Source: UBA12077 sp963665525
GTDB taxonomy: Bacteria; Bacteroidota; Bacteroidia; Bacteroidales; UBA12077
NCBI GenBank assembly: GCA_963665525.1
Contig: OY762280.1
Coordinates: 4,030,001-4,094,000, forward strand
Reading direction: 5' to 3'
DNA: 64,000 nt
The notes beneath the pieces were generated by a model. It ran no database searches. It was not told the DNA's origin and worked only from the letters and a program-made list of their open reading frames with translations. Positions 1-8,427 of the stretch are shown here, one piece after another (position 1 is the first letter of the stretch; each line of letters opens with the position of its first letter). Both the position numbers and the translations under genes were made by a program.

Positions 1-249
1 TACTTCTTGTGTTTTCATACCAACGAAGCTAAAAAGTAAGACTTCGGCACTTCCTGGTACAGTTAAGGTGTATTTACCATCCATGTCAGTTGTAGTTCCA
101 ATTGTTGGGTTGTTTTTAACAACAACAGAAACTCCTGGGATTGATAAACCATCTTCAGCGCCGGTTACCGTACCTGAGATTTGCATTTGAGCTTGTACAC
201 TAAAGCCTACAAGCAACAAGAATGCAAGAAAAATCATTAGTTTTTTCAT
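1..249 (-). CDS. SusC/RagA-type TonB-dependent receptor, N-terminal fragment (runs off the left edge)
   Basis: The first 83 residues of a minus-strand protein lie in the window and the rest is beyond the left edge. It starts MKKLMIFLAFLLLVGFS, a signal peptide with a likely cut after VQAQ. A carboxypeptidase-regulatory-like beta-sandwich follows, with the family pattern QISGTVTGAEDGLSIPGVSV, then GTTTDMDGKYTL and LLFSFVGMKTQEV. This N-terminal plug extension is typical of SusC/RagA outer-membrane receptors, which with a SusD-like lipoprotein import glycans or peptides using TonB energy. The substrate cannot be told from this fragment. A TAGATTTG -7 element lies about 50 bp upstream. Family assignment is confident; the function of the whole protein is unknown. 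Confidence 0.85.
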   Translation of the reverse strand, partial: MKKLMIFLAFLLLVGFSVQAQMQISGTVTGAEDGLSIPGVSVVVKNNPTIGTTTDMDGKYTLTVPGSAEVLLFSFVGMKTQEV

Positions 250-742
250 AGATTAAAATTTAAATGGTTAATTTTTAGGGGAGATATTAAGGAAATAACA
301 AATCTAATATGATACAATAGGATTTAGACGCTATTATATAATTATATCTTGGATTAGCGAATAGGTTCATTGCAAAATCATAGAAGTTAGATTACACCTT
401 AAAATCTCATTATGCTAATGTATCTTGAGAGAATGTCTATTAAAAAAAAAATCAAGCTATTACAACTAGGTGGTTATAAACAGTTGAAAAAACAAAAAGA
501 TGGATAATGTATTAAGAAGAATGTAATAAATCCCGAATAGGATTATCTAGATAATTAAAGGATTTCTAAGGATTTACTTAATTAATTGTAAAATATTGGT
601 ATATATTGTACTGTTAATTGCAGAATGTTTTAAGTAAGATGTAAAAGAAATGCACATAAGTGTATTACATAGAATTTGTTTTTAAATTGATTGCAATCTC
701 TTAATTTTACTTTCTGATAATATTTATTTTAAGGTTTTTGTC
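250..742. other. Divergent intergenic region between the SusC gene and the LytS-like kinase
   Basis: This AT-rich stretch of 493 bases separates two divergent genes and holds no convincing ORF. It contains a candidate promoter for the SusC gene (299-306) and a perfect 14-bp palindrome, ATTATCTAGATAAT, at 542-555. No clear -7 element was found in front of the kinase gene, and no RNA gene was recognised. Confidence 0.6.
299..306 (-). promoter_or_regulatory. Candidate Bacteroidota -7 element for the SusC gene
   Basis: On the minus strand the bases read TAGATTTG, an exact match to the Bacteroidota -7 consensus TAnnTTTG, about 50 bp upstream of the start codon. No TTG -33 element sits at the usual 19-20 bp spacing, so support is moderate. 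Confidence 0.4.
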
Positions 743-1828
743 ATGAGAATGAATTTCTTACAAAAAATAATATTTGAAGATAATTTTAAATTTCAGTTTA
801 CACGACATTTATTATTTTGGATCGTAATATATGGGTATTTTTCATCATTTGGATTTTTTGATCATACCCTTTCAGATTATTTGAAATTGAATGCGGTTTT
901 TCTTCCAAGCGATATTTTAATAACATACTTATTTCTATATATTATATTTCCAGTAATTTTATATGAAAAGCGTTATTTAAAAGCAGCACTATATTTTTTA
1001 ATCTTACTGGTTGTCTATTATACACTAGTAAGAATAAGTTATCTTTATATTCTTCCGTTAATATTCGATAATTATGTACAATTAACACTATTAAGACAAA
1101 TTCTGAATGGGTCAGAGACTGTATTAATTATCTTCTTTTCGGCAGGGTTTTTAAAAATGATAAAATATTGGTACAAGGTTGAGGTTGATAATCAAAAGCT
1201 TGAAAAAAAGAGTATAGAAAATAAAATGGCAATGTTAACCTCTCAGCTTCATCCACATTTTTTATTTAATACACTAAATAATCTGTATACATTATCAAAG
1301 GAAAGATCAGAAAAGACATCAGAAATTATTTTAAAGCTTTCGAATGTAATGAGATATATTCTTGATGATTATAATAAACTTAATGTTGGACTTAATAAAG
1401 AACTTGAAATAATTAAGTCATATGTTGAGATTGAAAAGTTAAGATACGATGATGATTTGAAAGTTAATTTTGATGTACGTATTCAAGAAAAGGGTTTAAA
1501 AAATATCCAAATTCCGCCTTTGTTGATTTTTACATTTGTAGAAAATGCTTTTAAGCATGGGGTAAGTGGGTCATTAGTTAATCCTTGGATAAACATTTTA
1601 ATTGAAAAGAAAGATGATATTTTAAAAATACTTGTTGAAAATAGTGTTGATGAGTATTTTAATAAAAAGGCGAAAAGACAAGGAGTTGGTTTAAAGAATG
1701 TTCAAAAAAGATTGGAATTATATTATCCAAGAAATTATAAATATGTAATAAATAAAATGGTTAATAAATATATAGTTAACCTGGAAATTAAACTGCAAAA
1801 ATATGAAAACAAAGTGCTTATTAGTTGA
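743..1828 (+). CDS. LytS/YehU-type membrane sensor histidine kinase
   Basis: This 361-residue protein has about four membrane segments in residues 22-140, then a short coiled linker and a His_kinase (PF06580) module. The motif QLHPHFLFNTLNNL places the likely phospho-acceptor at His172. A HATPase domain follows, with the N-box FVENAFKHG and the glycine motif GVGLKNVQKRLELYY. There is no separate periplasmic sensor domain, so the signal is probably sensed in or near the membrane. The gene overlaps the following LytTR regulator by 26 bases, which indicates translational coupling and a cognate pair. The start follows AAGG-TTTTTGTC; a second ATG lies two codons downstream. The signal and targets are unknown. 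Confidence 0.88.
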   Translation: MRMNFLQKIIFEDNFKFQFTRHLLFWIVIYGYFSSFGFFDHTLSDYLKLNAVFLPSDILITYLFLYIIFPVILYEKRYLKAALYFLILLVVYYTLVRISYLYILPLIFDNYVQLTLLRQILNGSETVLIIFFSAGFLKMIKYWYKVEVDNQKLEKKSIENKMAMLTSQLHPHFLFNTLNNLYTLSKERSEKTSEIILKLSNVMRYILDDYNKLNVGLNKELEIIKSYVEIEKLRYDDDLKVNFDVRIQEKGLKNIQIPPLLIFTFVENAFKHGVSGSLVNPWINILIEKKDDILKILVENSVDEYFNKKAKRQGVGLKNVQKRLELYYPRNYKYVINKMVNKYIVNLEIKLQKYENKVLIS

Positions 1829-2528
1829 TGATGAACCTTTATCGATAAAATTAATAAAAGGATATGTAGAAGAGTTAGATGATCTTTTAGTTACAGGCGA
1901 AGCAAGAAATGCTTTGGATGCAATGAAAATTATGGAGCATGAAAATATTGATTTATTATTCTTAGATATTAATATGCCTAGAATTTCAGGTTTAGATTTA
2001 ATTCGATCTATGCAATATCCTCCTAAGGTAATTATTATATCAGCACATAAAGAATATGCTATTGATGGTTTTGATTTAGATGTAGTTGATTTTCTTCTAA
2101 AACCTGTTTCGTTTGATCGTTTCTTAAAGGCAGTTAATAAATATAAAAGTATAGTTAATAAAGACATCATAAAGACAAAAGTTCAAGAAAGTACTCATTC
2201 TGATAATATCCTTAGCTTAAAGGATAATAAAAAGGTTTATAATATCAACATGGATGAAATTATATATATTGAGAGTATGCGTGAGTATGTAAAATTCTAC
2301 ACAGAATCAGGAAATATTCTTATAAAATGTGCTTTAAGTAAATTAGATGAGGGTTTACCTTCTGATAGATTTATGCGGATACATAAATCTTTTATAGTAG
2401 CTCTTAAGAAAATTAAAGTTTTTTCAGCAACTTCTGTTGAAATAAAGGATAAGAAAATTCCAATTGGAAGGAATTTTAAAAGTATGGTCATAAAAAAACT
2501 AAATAAACAGGGACAGTTTATAGAGTAA
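1803..2528 (+). CDS. LytTR-family response regulator
   Basis: This 241-residue regulator has an N-terminal receiver domain (about 1-120) and a C-terminal LytTR DNA-binding domain (about 140-235). The receiver shows the acidic pocket in LLVDDEP, phospho-acceptor Asp55 in LFLDINMP, Ser80 in IIISAHKEY and Lys100 in FLLKPVSF. The LytTR part has the family signatures IIYIESMREYVKFYT and RFMRIHKSFIV. It is coupled to the upstream LytS-like kinase by a 26-base overlap. LytTR domains bind paired direct repeats upstream of target genes; no such sites were identified here. A short hairpin follows the stop codon. Confidence 0.92.
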   Translation: MKTKCLLVDDEPLSIKLIKGYVEELDDLLVTGEARNALDAMKIMEHENIDLLFLDINMPRISGLDLIRSMQYPPKVIIISAHKEYAIDGFDLDVVDFLLKPVSFDRFLKAVNKYKSIVNKDIIKTKVQESTHSDNILSLKDNKKVYNINMDEIIYIESMREYVKFYTESGNILIKCALSKLDEGLPSDRFMRIHKSFIVALKKIKVFSATSVEIKDKKIPIGRNFKSMVIKKLNKQGQFIE

Positions 2529-2532
2529 AAAA

Positions 2533-2554
2533 GAAGGCCCCGAAGGACCTTTTC
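2533..2554. terminator. Hairpin terminator between convergent genes
   Basis: The sequence GAAGG-CCC-CGAA-GGA-CCTTTTC folds into a stem with a CGAA loop and one C-A mismatch. It has A residues on the left and T residues on the right. It can end the LytTR transcript and, in the other direction, that of the convergent ABC permease gene. Confidence 0.6.
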
Positions 2555-2555
2555 A

Positions 2556-3755
2556 TTACAAACTCTTGTTTTTTAGAGAATGTTTCTTAGCCAAATATTT
2601 GAAACTAAGACATGCTAATAAATAATAAACAATCATTTGCACAACTAAAAACACAAGCTCGTATTGAATGTCCTGAATTCCAACTCCCATTGTTCGTAGT
2701 CGTAAATATGCAGGAATCATTTTTGTGCTTGGGAAAATATATGCCAATTTATGTAATAACACTGGTATAGAAGATTCAGGCCACGATAGTCCTGTTAAGA
2801 ACAGTACAATAGGCGATAAGAAAACCAGGAATATAATAGCATTTTCTCTTTTCTTAAATAGTAATGATATGGTTAATCCCAGGAATATGGATGAAAATAA
2901 GAACGGAACAAGTAACATCAACACATCAATTAAATTGCTTTTGTCGGGAAAGTTAAACCAATCGTGTATCCAGATTAAGGTTACGATACTATTAATAAGT
3001 GATATACTAAAATATGCTAATCCTTTTCCCATGATAACAGAGAAAGAACCATTTCTAAGCATTACTCCCGGAGCAATTAATTGTTTATTGTTTTTTTCGC
3101 GTCCTGCACCACCAATCATTCCAATTCCTACTAATAATGTTTGCTGAATAATTACAAGGATTAATCCTGGCATTACAAAATAACCGTAGGCTCCTGAAGG
3201 ATTATACAAGTTAAAGAACTTAGTATCTAGTGGATGTTGCTGTTGAATAGCTTGGTTTAACGAGCTGCCCGATGCCATATTTCGTTTAATTTCAACTCCG
3301 GCCGAAAGTGTTCCTGATGCTTGTAACGATGCATTAAGCGTTTCTTTATAGATTAAGAAATAACTGGCATCGCAGTAAATATCAATAATAGCTTGTTCGC
3401 TTTTTAAAAGCTTCTTTTCAAAGTCAGAAGGAATAACAACAATCCCGTTAACATTATTATCCCAGAAAAGTTGTTCAGCTTCGTTTAAACTATTTACCTT
3501 AGAATGAACATTTACCTGATTTGTTCCATCAATCATTCTAGATAAAGTACGACTGGCTTGCGTATGATCTAAGTCAACAACAGCAACAGGAACATCAGTT
3601 AACACATTATTCTTATATGCCGTAGAATAAACAATAGGATATGCAATTACAGCGAATATCAAGATTAATAATACTCCTGAGTCGGCGAATATCTCTTTTA
3701 ACTCATTCTTAAATGAAGTTATGGTAATTTTTAAACCTGTTTTTATGGTGTTCAT
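2556..3755 (-). CDS. ABC-2 type permease, second of a pair (ABC2_membrane_3-like)
   Basis: This 399-residue inner-membrane protein has one N-terminal membrane segment (about 27-47), a large extracytoplasmic domain (about 50-190) and five membrane segments in the C-terminal half. This is the layout of ABC-2 permeases of the YhgE/YbhS/YbhR kind. The extracytoplasmic part begins with the family pattern VPVAVVDLDHTQASRTLSRM. It is the last gene of the minus-strand operon TetR-TolC-HlyD-permease-permease and directly abuts the preceding permease. It is a paralogue of that permease, so the two probably form a heterodimeric channel joined to the HlyD adaptor and TolC. No ATPase subunit is encoded in the operon. 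The substrate is unknown. Confidence 0.85.
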   Translation of the reverse strand: MNTIKTGLKITITSFKNELKEIFADSGVLLILIFAVIAYPIVYSTAYKNNVLTDVPVAVVDLDHTQASRTLSRMIDGTNQVNVHSKVNSLNEAEQLFWDNNVNGIVVIPSDFEKKLLKSEQAIIDIYCDASYFLIYKETLNASLQASGTLSAGVEIKRNMASGSSLNQAIQQQHPLDTKFFNLYNPSGAYGYFVMPGLILVIIQQTLLVGIGMIGGAGREKNNKQLIAPGVMLRNGSFSVIMGKGLAYFSISLINSIVTLIWIHDWFNFPDKSNLIDVLMLLVPFLFSSIFLGLTISLLFKKRENAIIFLVFLSPIVLFLTGLSWPESSIPVLLHKLAYIFPSTKMIPAYLRLRTMGVGIQDIQYELVFLVVQMIVYYLLACLSFKYLAKKHSLKNKSL

Positions 3756-4940
3756 CTAATCTCTCCCCCAATATTTACTATCCGACAATTTTCTTTTCAT
3801 TCCTTTGAATGATAAAATTCCTGACAAAATAAATAACATAAGAATTAAAAGATAGGGTACAATTTCAGTCAAAGGCTCATTTCTTAAACTCTGACTTAAA
3901 AGTATTTTCAACCAAAAAGTATATGGAAATATCCAAGAGAATATTTTAGCAATTAAAGGCATTCCTAAGCTAGGAAAAGTTAATCCCGAAAAGGTTAATG
4001 CCATCATAGTATATGCACTCCCAAGCGAAAGCGATAAACGCATATTTGCTGTTAGGTTTAAAAACAGAACAGCCAACATTTGGTAAGCAATAATTAATAA
4101 AAATTGCGAAAGCAGTATAGCAAATAAACTTCCTTTTAAAGGTGTGCCTAAAACCTTAAACAGAATGAGATTCATAAACATCATATTTACAAAAAACAAA
4201 ATAGTATAAGGTAATAATTTACCTGTTAAAGCAACAGTTACACTGTTTTCTGATTTCTTTAATAATTCATTTGCTGTACCTTCTTTAAGCTCGCTTCCTA
4301 TGGCATATACTGTACCTAAAAACACAAAAACAATAGCGACTAATGGCAATAATCCTAAAGTCAAAAAATAGGAATAGTTGGTGTAAGGATTAAAAAGCAA
4401 ATGCGTATTCATTCTTACCGGAACAGCCCTTGTTATAGCCTGATCCTGGGTAAAACCATTTTTCATGTTGGTTTGTACTTTAACTCCTGCCGATACGGTC
4501 GATAATGTTCGGTATAATCCGGCTTTTAAAACTCCACCTTTTACTACATTGGTGTTATTTAAATATACTGCTACGGTTGATGATCCTCCCGAAAGAATTT
4601 TCTTTTCTACATTTTGTGGGATAACCACAATAGCATCTATTTTACCTTTGTTCATTAAATCCTTAGCTTCGCTAACCGATTTAGCATGATATGTAATATC
4701 TGCTACTGGAGTTGCATCTACTTGTCGGATAATATTTCTCGATAAAGAAGTATTGTCTAAATCGACGACCGAGATAGGGACATCGCGAATAACTCCGTCG
4801 GAGAACATCCACATAATAATTAAATATGCAGAAATAGGTCCAATGAGAGTAACAAACAGAAGAATCCAATTGTGAGTAATTCTGTTTGCCTCACGTTTAA
4901 TTACATTAAAGATTGCTGAATTATAAATTCTTTTGAGCAT
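3756..4940 (-). CDS. ABC-2 type permease, first of a pair
   Basis: This protein has the same architecture as its downstream neighbour: an N-terminal membrane segment, an extracytoplasmic domain with VPISVVDLDNTSLSRNIIRQ, and a C-terminal block of five membrane segments. I place the start at the ATG at 4940 (MLKRIYNSAIF), giving 394 residues. The longer frame from 5003 would overlap the HlyD gene by 35 bases and adds a non-membrane leader unlike the family. The stop is immediately followed by the next permease gene. With the HlyD and TolC proteins it should form a trans-envelope exporter. Neither permease carries a fused nucleotide-binding domain. Confidence 0.85.
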   Translation of the reverse strand: MLKRIYNSAIFNVIKREANRITHNWILLFVTLIGPISAYLIIMWMFSDGVIRDVPISVVDLDNTSLSRNIIRQVDATPVADITYHAKSVSEAKDLMNKGKIDAIVVIPQNVEKKILSGGSSTVAVYLNNTNVVKGGVLKAGLYRTLSTVSAGVKVQTNMKNGFTQDQAITRAVPVRMNTHLLFNPYTNYSYFLTLGLLPLVAIVFVFLGTVYAIGSELKEGTANELLKKSENSVTVALTGKLLPYTILFFVNMMFMNLILFKVLGTPLKGSLFAILLSQFLLIIAYQMLAVLFLNLTANMRLSLSLGSAYTMMALTFSGLTFPSLGMPLIAKIFSWIFPYTFWLKILLSQSLRNEPLTEIVPYLLILMLFILSGILSFKGMKRKLSDSKYWGRD

Positions 4941-4968
4941 TATATCTCGTATAATAATATTCGAAATC

Positions 4969-5961
4969 TTAAATTCTGATTTTATCCCAATTAACAAGAG
5001 CACTCATTCCTGGTCGTAGTCCTTCAACCTTTTTAACAGGAGTAGCATGTACTTCGAAGGTTTTCATGTCGAAATCGCCCGATGTTTTGGTTGCTGTTCT
5101 TGTTGCATAATCGCCTAAAGCATTGATGTAAGTGATTTTTAAATCAACTTCTTGCATTTTTAATGCAGGGAAACGAGCAGGAATAACATCGCCTTTTTTA
5201 ATGTCGGCAAGTAATTCTTCGTTTAAGTTAAATACCACCCATACATCTTCTAAATCAACAATAGTTACAATAGGATATCCGGCAGGAATAAGTTCGCCTC
5301 TTTCTGCTAAGATATTGCTTATTTCACCATTAATAGGAGCAGAAATTTGAGTTTCATCAATGTATGAGTTAAGTTCGGTTAACACACCTTCGGCTTGTTG
5401 AACAAGAGCTCCTGCAGCTTCTTTATCTTCGTAACGAGCGCCTTTTTGAGCTTTCTCGTAAATAGATTTTGCTGCTTTTTCAGTTTCTACTGCAGCTTTC
5501 ATTTTCATTTCAACCTCGTCCTTTTTTTGCTCAGCAACTACACCTTCTTTGTAAAGATTCTCGATTCTTGTATATGTTTTTTTAGCATATTCAGCAGCGG
5601 CTTTTGCTTTTTGCCAGGTGTTATATGCAGCCTGAATATCTTCCGACTGTGCTCCGTTTTGAGCTTTTTCCGATTGAGCTTCTGCAGCTAATTTAACTGC
5701 TGATGCCTGAATTTTTTTAGCTTCTAACTCAGGGCTGTTAATGACAAAAAGTAAATCGCCTTGTTTAATATCATCGCCTTTATGTACCGGAAGACTATCG
5801 ATTCTACCAATAATTTTTGAAGCTACTTTTATTTGTGTGGCATCAACTTCGCCTTGAACTTCAAAAGGAGCAGGCTTGCTTAAAATCCAAATTGTATATC
5901 CAATGAATAGGACAATTACAACAATTGCCGATGCGATAATATAATTTCTTGACTTTTTCAT
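4969..5961 (-). CDS. HlyD/EmrA-type periplasmic adaptor (membrane fusion protein)
   Basis: This 330-residue protein has an N-terminal membrane anchor (about 8-29), then a biotinyl-lipoyl-like half (VQGEVDATQIKVASKIIGRI). A long helical hairpin rich in Ala, Glu and Lys follows (about 70-195), then the second lipoyl half (ISAPINGEISNILAERGELI) and a beta-barrel C-terminus. The layout matches adaptors that bridge an inner-membrane permease and a TolC channel. It lies between the TolC gene (30-base gap) and the two ABC-2 permeases. Its relatives include YbhG and YhiI, whose operons usually encode an ATPase. Family assignment is firm; the substrate is not known. Confidence 0.9.
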   Translation of the reverse strand: MKKSRNYIIASAIVVIVLFIGYTIWILSKPAPFEVQGEVDATQIKVASKIIGRIDSLPVHKGDDIKQGDLLFVINSPELEAKKIQASAVKLAAEAQSEKAQNGAQSEDIQAAYNTWQKAKAAAEYAKKTYTRIENLYKEGVVAEQKKDEVEMKMKAAVETEKAAKSIYEKAQKGARYEDKEAAGALVQQAEGVLTELNSYIDETQISAPINGEISNILAERGELIPAGYPIVTIVDLEDVWVVFNLNEELLADIKKGDVIPARFPALKMQEVDLKITYINALGDYATRTATKTSGDFDMKTFEVHATPVKKVEGLRPGMSALVNWDKIRI

Positions 5962-5991
5962 CTTATTAATATTTTAATCTTATTCTATATT

Positions 5992-7518
5992 TTATAATGA
6001 TTCGTAAATGGTTTTTTCGCTCATTGCATAAGAGCTAAATTCTTCGGCTAATCCCGAATAATAAAGCAATTTCGATAAGGCTACATCATAAGCATAAAGA
6101 ACTTGCAGGCGTTCGATTTTTACTTTTGCAACTACAAGGTTAGCATCCGAAACTTCTGTTGTTGTTGCCATACCTTCTTTAAAGGCATTTTCGCGAACAC
6201 GCGAATATTCCATGGCAAATTCTAAAGCCGATTCTAGCTCTTTCAGTTGTTCCAGGTTCATGTTTAACTCCTGGTGGTACTTGGTAATAGCTGTTTTGAT
6301 ATCAGATTCAGTTTTCTGATAAAAAGTTTCAACTTGTGCTTGCTGATATTTCGAAGCTTTTAACTTGTTAATTCGTTCACTACCGGTAAATAAGTCCCAT
6401 TTCAAACCAACGCCAACAACATAATCGGGAATATATGGAGATAAATCCTGGTTGTAAAGATTATAAGTTCCCATGGCAGCAATGCTTGGAAAAAATTCAG
6501 CTTTTTCAATTTTATGTACCTGATGAGCTAACTCTTTCTTTTTTTCTATTTGGCTTAATGGAATGCTATTTTCAGATGCTTTTCCCCAGAAATATTCAAG
6601 CGATTCAATCTCGTTCACATAAAAAAGATTCGAAACAGGAGTTATTGGAGCTTTTTCATCTAACGCAATGGTGTTTAAAAGAGCTTCGTTTAGAATCTCA
6701 ACTTGTCGGTTACTCTTTTTTAATTCTCTGTCTGCTTCAGAGAAATACACTTTTGCATGTAAATATTCTGCTTTTGCAATAACACCTTCTTTCATCATTT
6801 TTTCTGCATCGTTTAAATGCGATTGCATGGTTTCTTTAACTTCTTGGCGGATTTGTTGTGCATGTTGAGCTAAAACCAAACCGTAGTATCGTTCAATTAA
6901 TTCACACGATAATTCATGTAGCTTTTGAGTATTTTCAATTTTAGCTTCTTCCACTCTAATCTCTGCTGCTTTATTTGCAGTTCTGATTTTACCTCCGGTA
7001 TATAATGGCAAAGTAAAACTTGCATTTACAACACCAAATTGCTTTTCCTGAATGGTTTGATTCCAATCATGTGCTTCTATTTCTTCTAATCCACCCAATA
7101 ATTGTTGTCGAACAGCAGCAGTCGAAATATCTTCTGGAAGATACGGCATAATAGTATTGGAGTTTGGATCAGGATTTGGGACTCCACTAAAAACTCCATA
7201 ATTACCTAATGCTTCGTAAATAGGAGTAATAGATTCTTTTACAGGATTCAAGTCCAATTCAATAGCATCCGACATAAAAGCATAAGATGCATCTAACGAA
7301 ACGTTTGGTAAATACATTCCTAATGCAGCTTTTTTCTCCAGCTCTTTTTGTTTCGTTTTTTCTTCGGCCTGCTTTATCAACAAATTGTTTTGTTTGGTTA
7401 AAAGCAGAGCATCTTCGAATGTTAGTTTTTTTGTGTTAGCAATTTCTTCTTGCCCTACTGTTGTTTTTGAAAAACAAAACAAAATACAACATCCTATAGC
7501 AAACACAATTTTTCTCAT
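5992..7518 (-). CDS. TolC-family outer membrane efflux protein
   Basis: This outer membrane factor is about 508 residues from the ATG at 7518 (MRKIVFAIGCCILFCFS). That start gives a clean signal peptide cut near VGQ. A longer frame from 7548 would run into the TetR gene. The body has the two long helical OEP repeats, with ITLEDALLL-like openings (LTFEDALLLTKQNN), VNASFTLPLYTGGKIRTA in the first repeat and GLKWDLFTGSERINKL in the second. It should form the trimeric channel for the HlyD/ABC-2 exporter encoded just downstream. The gene starts 8 bases after the TetR stop codon, so it is probably co-transcribed and autoregulated. Confidence 0.9.
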   Translation of the reverse strand: MRKIVFAIGCCILFCFSKTTVGQEEIANTKKLTFEDALLLTKQNNLLIKQAEEKTKQKELEKKAALGMYLPNVSLDASYAFMSDAIELDLNPVKESITPIYEALGNYGVFSGVPNPDPNSNTIMPYLPEDISTAAVRQQLLGGLEEIEAHDWNQTIQEKQFGVVNASFTLPLYTGGKIRTANKAAEIRVEEAKIENTQKLHELSCELIERYYGLVLAQHAQQIRQEVKETMQSHLNDAEKMMKEGVIAKAEYLHAKVYFSEADRELKKSNRQVEILNEALLNTIALDEKAPITPVSNLFYVNEIESLEYFWGKASENSIPLSQIEKKKELAHQVHKIEKAEFFPSIAAMGTYNLYNQDLSPYIPDYVVGVGLKWDLFTGSERINKLKASKYQQAQVETFYQKTESDIKTAITKYHQELNMNLEQLKELESALEFAMEYSRVRENAFKEGMATTTEVSDANLVVAKVKIERLQVLYAYDVALSKLLYYSGLAEEFSSYAMSEKTIYESL

Positions 7519-7526
7519 TTTGTAAT

Positions 7527-8108
7527 TTATTTTAATGCTGTGATACAAAAATTTATTAACTGACTTTTTTCTGCTTTGGTGCAGTTTTTACTTGTAAAGA
7601 ATTTTTTTAAGCGCAGATTTATAAACTCTAATGGATATACAACTGTCATTAAGTAAATCTGCTCTTCAGTTATGTTAGAATTTATCTCTCTATTTTCGAT
7701 TCCTTTTTTAATGAATTTAGAACAAAGTGATTTTATTTTCTTTCTCTGTCTGTCTTGCACTTGAAAATTGTAATCATGTGTTAGTACATGAATAAATTTT
7801 ATGTGCGCTGAATTTTTTTTAGCCATTTCAAAAAGTCGCTCAGTTAAAAGTTCAATTATCTCTGAAGTGCTTTCACTTGTTTCAATATAGTGTTCTAGTT
7901 CCTCAATTAGCACATTTAGCCTGGTATATAGTAAGTCTTCTACAAGATCTAACTTCCCAGAATAGTGGCGATATAAATATCCTTCAGCAACTTTTGCTTT
8001 TTTTGCAATGGCCGATATTGAAGCTCCACCATAACCATTTTTTACAATGAGCTCAATGGCGGCTTCTTTAATCCGTAAAATTTTACCTTCATCTACTGCT
8101 TTGGGCAT
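7527..8108 (-). CDS. TetR/AcrR-family transcriptional regulator
   Basis: This 193-residue protein has an N-terminal TetR helix-turn-helix (about 8-55), with the recognition region GGASISAIAKKAKVAEGYLY followed by RHYSGKLDLVEDLL. The C-terminal part is helical and ligand-binding, without a recognisable subfamily. It is the first gene of the exporter operon and is divergent from the RND pump, so it probably represses one or both. A 14-bp inverted repeat, TGAAT-AGAC-ATTCA, lies 18 bp upstream of its start and is a good operator candidate. The inducer is unknown. Confidence 0.9.
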   Translation of the reverse strand: MPKAVDEGKILRIKEAAIELIVKNGYGGASISAIAKKAKVAEGYLYRHYSGKLDLVEDLLYTRLNVLIEELEHYIETSESTSEIIELLTERLFEMAKKNSAHIKFIHVLTHDYNFQVQDRQRKKIKSLCSKFIKKGIENREINSNITEEQIYLMTVVYPLEFINLRLKKFFTSKNCTKAEKSQLINFCITALK

Positions 8109-8125
8109 TATTTAATTGTTATAAG

Positions 8126-8139
8126 TGAATAGACATTCA
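8126..8139. promoter_or_regulatory. Candidate TetR operator palindrome
   Basis: TGAATAGACATTCA is a perfect 5-4-5 inverted repeat, extended by one more A-T pair two bases out. It lies 18 bp upstream of the TetR start in the region shared with the RND operon. TetR/AcrR operators often have this size and a TGAATG-like half site. Binding is inferred from position and symmetry. Confidence 0.5.
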
Positions 8140-8313
8140 TTAAAATCGCAACAAAATAAGTGATTTTGAAATTATAAAACAAAAAAACAGAACAAAAAAT
8201 TAGAAAATTCTAAAAAAGACAATGCTTTTTAATTTTTAAATGATATGTTAATAAAGTGGGAGCTATAAATTTTAAATTAAAAACAGATTTTACATAAATT
8301 TAATTTCGTATTT

Positions 8314-8321
8314 TACATTTG
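8314..8321 (+). promoter_or_regulatory. Candidate -7 element for the RND operon
   Basis: TACATTTG matches the Bacteroidota -7 consensus exactly. It would leave a leader of about 100 bases before the adaptor gene. A TTG -33 element at the usual spacing is absent, so this is only a candidate. Confidence 0.3.
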
Positions 8322-8427
8322 TTCTTGAACGTAATATTTTGAATTAAACTTTGTTTAATTTTTTTTGTCTTAAGTGTAAATAATCTTAAGGTTAGGGATC
8401 ATATAAGTTATTATAAATTAAATTACA

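Larger units (their letters stand above)
8109..8427. other. Divergent control region between the TetR exporter operon and the RND operon
   Basis: These 319 AT-rich bases hold no ORF of note. They contain the TGAAT-N4-ATTCA palindrome near the TetR gene and a TACATTTG -7 match at 8314-8321 on the plus strand, about 100 bp before the RND adaptor start. No good -33 TTG accompanies that element. Confidence 0.5.

Noticed and set aside
542..555. ATTATCTAGATAAT palindrome as an operator
   Set aside because: Perfect symmetry, but it is isolated, fully AT-rich around a CTAG core and far from both genes; not strong enough to call a site.
1718..2170. Long minus-strand frame opposite the LytTR regulator
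   Set aside because: It is the antisense shadow of conserved plus-strand genes and has no start context or family resemblance.
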